Assembly (NCBI GenBank): GCA_030694965.1
Contig: JAUYTZ010000025.1
Coordinates: 112,120 to 176,119 of the forward strand
From: Candidatus Paracaedibacteraceae bacterium
GTDB lineage: Bacteria > Pseudomonadota > Alphaproteobacteria > Paracaedibacterales > CAIOTO01
Reading direction: 5' to 3'
Length of the DNA stretch: 64,000 bases
The translations under genes were made by a program, and so were the position numbers. This document shows, one piece after another, positions 60,288 through 64,000 of the stretch (positions are counted from its first letter, which is position 1; each line of letters opens with the position of its first letter). The notes under the pieces were generated by a model. It had not been told where the DNA came from. It was given only the letters and a program-made list of their open reading frames with translations, and did no database searches.

Positions 60288-60569
60288 ATGCAGCGTTTTT
60301 CGTTCATTATTATATCTGTTAGCAATACCATCTTTCATGGTGATGTTGAAAAAGTGATATTGCCTGGTGTTGAAGGTGTCATGACACTTTTGCCTAACCA
60401 TATGTCTATTATTTCAGAACTTACACCCGGAACGGTATCGTTTTGGTCAAATGATAATGAAAAAAATATTCCTATTTCAGGCGGTTTTGTGGAAATGCGC
60501 AATAATAAATGCACTGTGTATTTGAAAGATGATGATGGTTTGTTAGCACCATCACCAGGTAATGCTTAG
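60288..60569 (+). CDS. atpC: Truncated ATP synthase epsilon-like protein (AtpC N-terminal domain)
   Basis: IFHGDVEKVILPGVEGVMTLLPNHMSIISELTPGTVSFW...ISGGFVEMRNNKCTVYLKDD; no helical C-terminal domain. Confidence 0.75.
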   Translation: MQRFSFIIISVSNTIFHGDVEKVILPGVEGVMTLLPNHMSIISELTPGTVSFWSNDNEKNIPISGGFVEMRNNKCTVYLKDDDGLLAPSPGNA

Positions 60570-60904
60570 CAACAACAAGCTAAAACGCATAAAAATAAAC
60601 CGTAATTAATACATAAATTGGCCGTTTGAAATTTTTCTTGAAAATCTAAACAGGTGTGATCGTAGCACCCTGTAAATGCATGTTGATTTTCTTCATAGCA
60701 ATAACTGTTTTGCAAACAGTTATTAATTCCCATATCAGTTGCACTTATACCATTGCATGGCAGCGTTATGCAGTGCGGGTTGTATTTCTTTAAATTTTCA
60801 GCAATGCTGAATTGATTCATTGCTTCTGTAAAGATTAAAGCGGCACCTGTTAAAAATGTTACGGCCTTAAGAATTTGATAGGATTTTGCCCAAAGATTAC
60901 ACAA
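60566..60904 (-). CDS. Hypothetical Cys-rich membrane/secreted protein
   Basis: N-terminal TM, many Cys (HCITLPC, NNCLQNSYC, GCYDHTC), C-terminal LFLCVLACCC. Confidence 0.45.
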   Translation of the reverse strand: MCNLWAKSYQILKAVTFLTGAALIFTEAMNQFSIAENLKKYNPHCITLPCNGISATDMGINNCLQNSYCYEENQHAFTGCYDHTCLDFQEKFQTANLCINYGLFLCVLACCC

Positions 60905-61098
60905 CTCCCTCTTGCAGACGGGCCTTGCTGAGGTTGAGTGACAGGCGTTTGAGCTTGTGAATTTTGGCCCATCTCCAGTGCATCTTGATCTTCTGTTGGA
61001 ACTTCATTGTATTTATTCGCATTTACGCCACTTGCAAACACAACTAAAGCTGCAAAGACGCATAACGCTTCCCTCTTAATTAACTTTAAATTTGTCAT
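60859..61098 (-). CDS. Hypothetical small secreted protein
   Basis: Signal peptide EALCVFAALVVFASGVNA; overlaps the next ORF by 46 nt. Confidence 0.45.
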   Translation of the reverse strand: MTNLKLIKREALCVFAALVVFASGVNANKYNEVPTEDQDALEMGQNSQAQTPVTQPQQGPSARGSCVIFGQNPIKFLRP

Positions 61099-61201
61099 AA
61101 AAAACCTTATAAATTTATTAAAACATATTTAATGTTTGCAAATTAAAAACAAAATTGCAATAAAGTTTTTTATGACCCAAGGTGGAGTAAGATACTTACC
61201 C

Positions 61202-61858
61202 CTATTTTTTATTCAATACATAGTACCGAGGCGTGCGGCCTTCGCGATATGCTTTTTCTTCATAGCGTGTGCGGGTCCAGTTATCCCAAGGTGTTTCTTT
61301 TGTGGTCTTGTTTGACCAGTCAAACGTAGCGGAAACTACGTCCATCGTAAGATGCTCTTCGATCCATGTTTGGTAAGTTTCGTGGTCGCTTGCGATGTAA
61401 AACTTGCCTTTAGGCACTAATAAACGGTGAATAAGGGCAAGCGATTCTTGTTGAATAAAACGACGTTTAAAATGACGCTTTTTTGGCCACGGATCTGGAT
61501 ACAAAAGATAAACTGCAGAAAACAAACCATCTGGTAATTCATCGAATATGTGGCGTGCGTCCCCGTGGTGAATGCTAATATTTGTAAGATCTTTGTCATC
61601 AATTTCAATTAGTAGTGCCGCAACACCATTGATAAATGGTTCGCATCCTACGAAAAACGTCTCTGGACTTTGAGTTGCAAGATGCACTAAGTGCTCGCCT
61701 GATCCAAAACCAATTTCAAGGATAGGACCGCTTTTTTTTGAAAGTTCAGATGTAGAAACGCTAATATTTGGAAGCAATTGATCCATAAGCTCTTGCTGTG
61801 CAGGTTTTAAAGCACGTGTTTTTTGTCGTCCATACAGTCTTAAAACAGGGGGTTTCAT
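61202..61858 (-). CDS. trmB: tRNA (guanine-N7-)-methyltransferase
   Basis: ILEIGFGSGEHLVHLA, FVGCEPFINGVAALL, VYLLYPDPWPKKRHFKRRFI. Confidence 0.96.
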   Translation of the reverse strand: MKPPVLRLYGRQKTRALKPAQQELMDQLLPNISVSTSELSKKSGPILEIGFGSGEHLVHLATQSPETFFVGCEPFINGVAALLIEIDDKDLTNISIHHGDARHIFDELPDGLFSAVYLLYPDPWPKKRHFKRRFIQQESLALIHRLLVPKGKFYIASDHETYQTWIEEHLTMDVVSATFDWSNKTTKETPWDNWTRTRYEEKAYREGRTPRYYVLNKK

Positions 61859-62110
61859 TATTTTTCTGGTGTCGCATTAGATAATATTCTGCACCTAACG
61901 TACAAAGAATGGACAAGGTTTGTCTATCTTATATTAGTATAATCTGTTTTCTTTTGACGTTACTGTTTTAATGATGCCCATTCAATATCCAAGTGCAACA
62001 TCCGCTAATGTATTAAACTTTGATTGCCCTTTTACCAAACTTAACTAAAGATGCAATTACATTATGCATATGCTATGCTGTGTATATATTAAAATAATTG
62101 GTGTAAAGCG

Positions 62111-63001
62111 ATGAATTTCAAACCTGGCCGCCTTCTTGATCCTAAAGCCGATCTTGTGTTTAAAAAAATCTTTGGAAACAACAAAGACTTGGTTAAAAGC
62201 TTTCTAAATAGCATTTTGCCACTGGCGGATGATGCGCTGATTGACACACTTGAATATTTGCCATCTGAACAAGTGCCACGAACGCCGTTTAAAAAGTATA
62301 GCATCGTTGATGTGAGGTGCTGCGATCAAAAAGGGCGTATTTTTATTGTGGAAATGCAGATGGGGTGGAGCGATAGCTTTAAATCGCGCCTGCAGTTTGG
62401 AACGGCAAAAGCGTATGTCGAGCAGCTTGAAAAAGGTGATCATTATGAATTGCTTAACCCTGTGTATGGCTTAAGTTTAATCGGTGAAATATTCGACCCT
62501 GAAACGGAACAATGGTACCACCATTACAAGACGGTCAATATACAAAACACGGATAAATGCATAGAGGGTTTGGAGCTGATTTTTGTCGAGTTACCAAAAT
62601 TTAAAGCAACAACCCATATGGAACGAAAGCTTGGTATTTTATGGCTTCGGTTTTTAAATGAAATTAACAAAATGACAGAAATTCCAGATGAATTTGCTAA
62701 TGTACCTGAAATTAGCAAGGCGATTGAATTGACCCAAGAAGCATCCTTTAGCAAGGCAGAGCTAGCGGAATATGATGGATATTGGGATCTGATAAGTATT
62801 GAAAAGACAATAAAGATCGATGCAGAACGTAAAGGAAAAGCTAAAGGACTTGCTGAAGGTAAGATTGAAGGTAAGATTGAAGCCAAAACCGAGGTCGCGC
62901 GTGAAATGTTAAAAGAAGGGTTACCATTGGATCTTATCGCGCGTTTAACAAACTTAAGCAAAGATACGATTGAAGAAATTAAAAAAGCAATTAGTAATTA
63001 A
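62111..63001 (+). CDS. Rpn family recombination-promoting nuclease (PD-(D/E)XK)
   Basis: LDPKADLVFKKIFGNNKDLVKSFLNSIL, VDVRCCDQKGRIFIVEMQM; EGKIEGKIEAKTEVAREMLKEG C-terminal tail. Confidence 0.92.
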   Translation: MNFKPGRLLDPKADLVFKKIFGNNKDLVKSFLNSILPLADDALIDTLEYLPSEQVPRTPFKKYSIVDVRCCDQKGRIFIVEMQMGWSDSFKSRLQFGTAKAYVEQLEKGDHYELLNPVYGLSLIGEIFDPETEQWYHHYKTVNIQNTDKCIEGLELIFVELPKFKATTHMERKLGILWLRFLNEINKMTEIPDEFANVPEISKAIELTQEASFSKAELAEYDGYWDLISIEKTIKIDAERKGKAKGLAEGKIEGKIEAKTEVAREMLKEGLPLDLIARLTNLSKDTIEEIKKAISN

Positions 63002-63243
63002 TTTGCAAAAAGGAATTGCATTATAAATAAACATAATGTTGAAAACTTCATGAAACTGGTCACTGATAGAAAAGATGAAAAATGCTCCCCTTTTTTTTAA
63101 TCAATTTTTTTGCGGTTCGTATAATTTAAAACATATTTTTTTGAATTTTTTAATAGATTTTTTGTTATTGTATTACTATATTGCTTATTGTGATTTGTTT
63201 TAATTGATAATTTACTAATTTAATTAATAAGAAAGAGGTTATT

Positions 63244-63783
63244 ATGTACAAAATTTTTATTTTTGCAATTGCTTATATTGTATTTGTACAAACACCTGCA
63301 CATGCGGCGGTGGAGGACGTTCTTTTAAATGACAGTGTTCAAAATTCTGTTAACACTCAAAATCTTCAAGCTGTAAACGAAGATGCTCCTACACTCAGTC
63401 ATACAGGAAAAATGGAAAATAGCGCTATTAACTCTCTGGTTAAACATTCAGAAGAAAATGATAATGGTTCATTGAAGCCAGGATCTGAGCAAGATCCTAA
63501 TAAAATTAAAATGAATATTGAGTTTAGCTTACCTGTTACTACAGAAAATCAAGTAGCTTTTGAGGCAATAAAAAGCAAAGAAAGACAAAATAAGAAGATT
63601 TGCATGACTGTGTTTAATATTAGTTCTTTAGCTATTACTTCATATTTTCTTTTATATTTTAGTGATATGTTTTTTAAAACACAAATCTCTCTTGTTGAGA
63701 TAGTAGCTAAAGCAGCTGAGGCAGATATAAGGGCAAAAGAGGGATTGTTAACTAAGATCTTTCGCAAAATATTCCCTGATTAA
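63244..63783 (+). CDS. Hypothetical secreted/membrane protein
   Basis: Signal peptide MYKIFIFAIAYIVFVQTPAHAA and a C-terminal TM. Confidence 0.5.
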   Translation: MYKIFIFAIAYIVFVQTPAHAAVEDVLLNDSVQNSVNTQNLQAVNEDAPTLSHTGKMENSAINSLVKHSEENDNGSLKPGSEQDPNKIKMNIEFSLPVTTENQVAFEAIKSKERQNKKICMTVFNISSLAITSYFLLYFSDMFFKTQISLVEIVAKAAEADIRAKEGLLTKIFRKIFPD

Positions 63784-63795
63784 AGCAGGCATTTG

Positions 63796-64000
63796 CTAAT
63801 CCTTAAGATCGTGCAGCATTTGGGCCATAATCCGTGCATTTGGCAATTTTGACCACAAGCGTTTGTTGCCAATGACATACAATCGGCGCTTTGCACGTGT
63901 TACAGCAACGTTCAACAAATTGGGTTTGCGTGTTGCCCAGACGCGTGACCCTACAACTTGTGGTTTTCCACCCAAGACCAAAATAACAATTTGATTTTCT
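63796..64000 (-). CDS. C-terminal end of superfamily 1 DNA/RNA helicase (partial, continues beyond window)
   Basis: NLLNVAVTRAKRRLYVIGN is SF1 helicase motif VI; ORF probably extends past the right edge. Confidence 0.75.
   Translation of the reverse strand, partial: ENQIVILVLGGKPQVVGSRVWATRKPNLLNVAVTRAKRRLYVIGNKRLWSKLPNARIMAQMLHDLKD

Overview
AT-rich alphaproteobacterial chromosome segment. The F0 b/b' pair, a GTA-type 3TM holin, and the density of small lineage-specific secreted ORFs suggest a host-associated, Holosporales- or Rickettsiales-like bacterium; that placement is inference. Housekeeping genes: thiolase, tsaB, rpsO, truB, DUF1653 protein, BI-1 family protein, cca, EVE protein, pgi, xerD-like recombinase, bolA, the F0 ATP synthase operon, an orphan epsilon-like atpC, trmB, an Rpn nuclease and the end of an SF1 helicase. 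Main accessory features: (1) a five-gene co-directional operon (9093-16294) of DRE-TIM aldolase, ABC_sub_bind-type binding protein, a sensor/HAMP-MFS fusion, a stand-alone membrane sensor and a sensor-class III adenylate cyclase, which looks like an uncharacterised metabolite-sensing cAMP system; (2) an HK97-type phage/GTA-like head-tail-lysis module (35823-51677) interrupted at about five sites by small secreted-protein genes, usually with a hairpin terminator just before the next phage gene (moron-like cargo); (3) a second, diverged 3' end of the holin gene about 2.2 kb downstream (53859-53932), whose differences are almost all synonymous, suggesting cargo import by recombination with a homologous element; (4) six TTATNCACA DnaA boxes in about 260 bp upstream of cca (28708-28966), a candidate oriC. 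About 20 ORFs look like exported orphan proteins. No rRNA, tRNA or CRISPR array was recognised. All functional calls come from reading motifs by eye; no searches were run.
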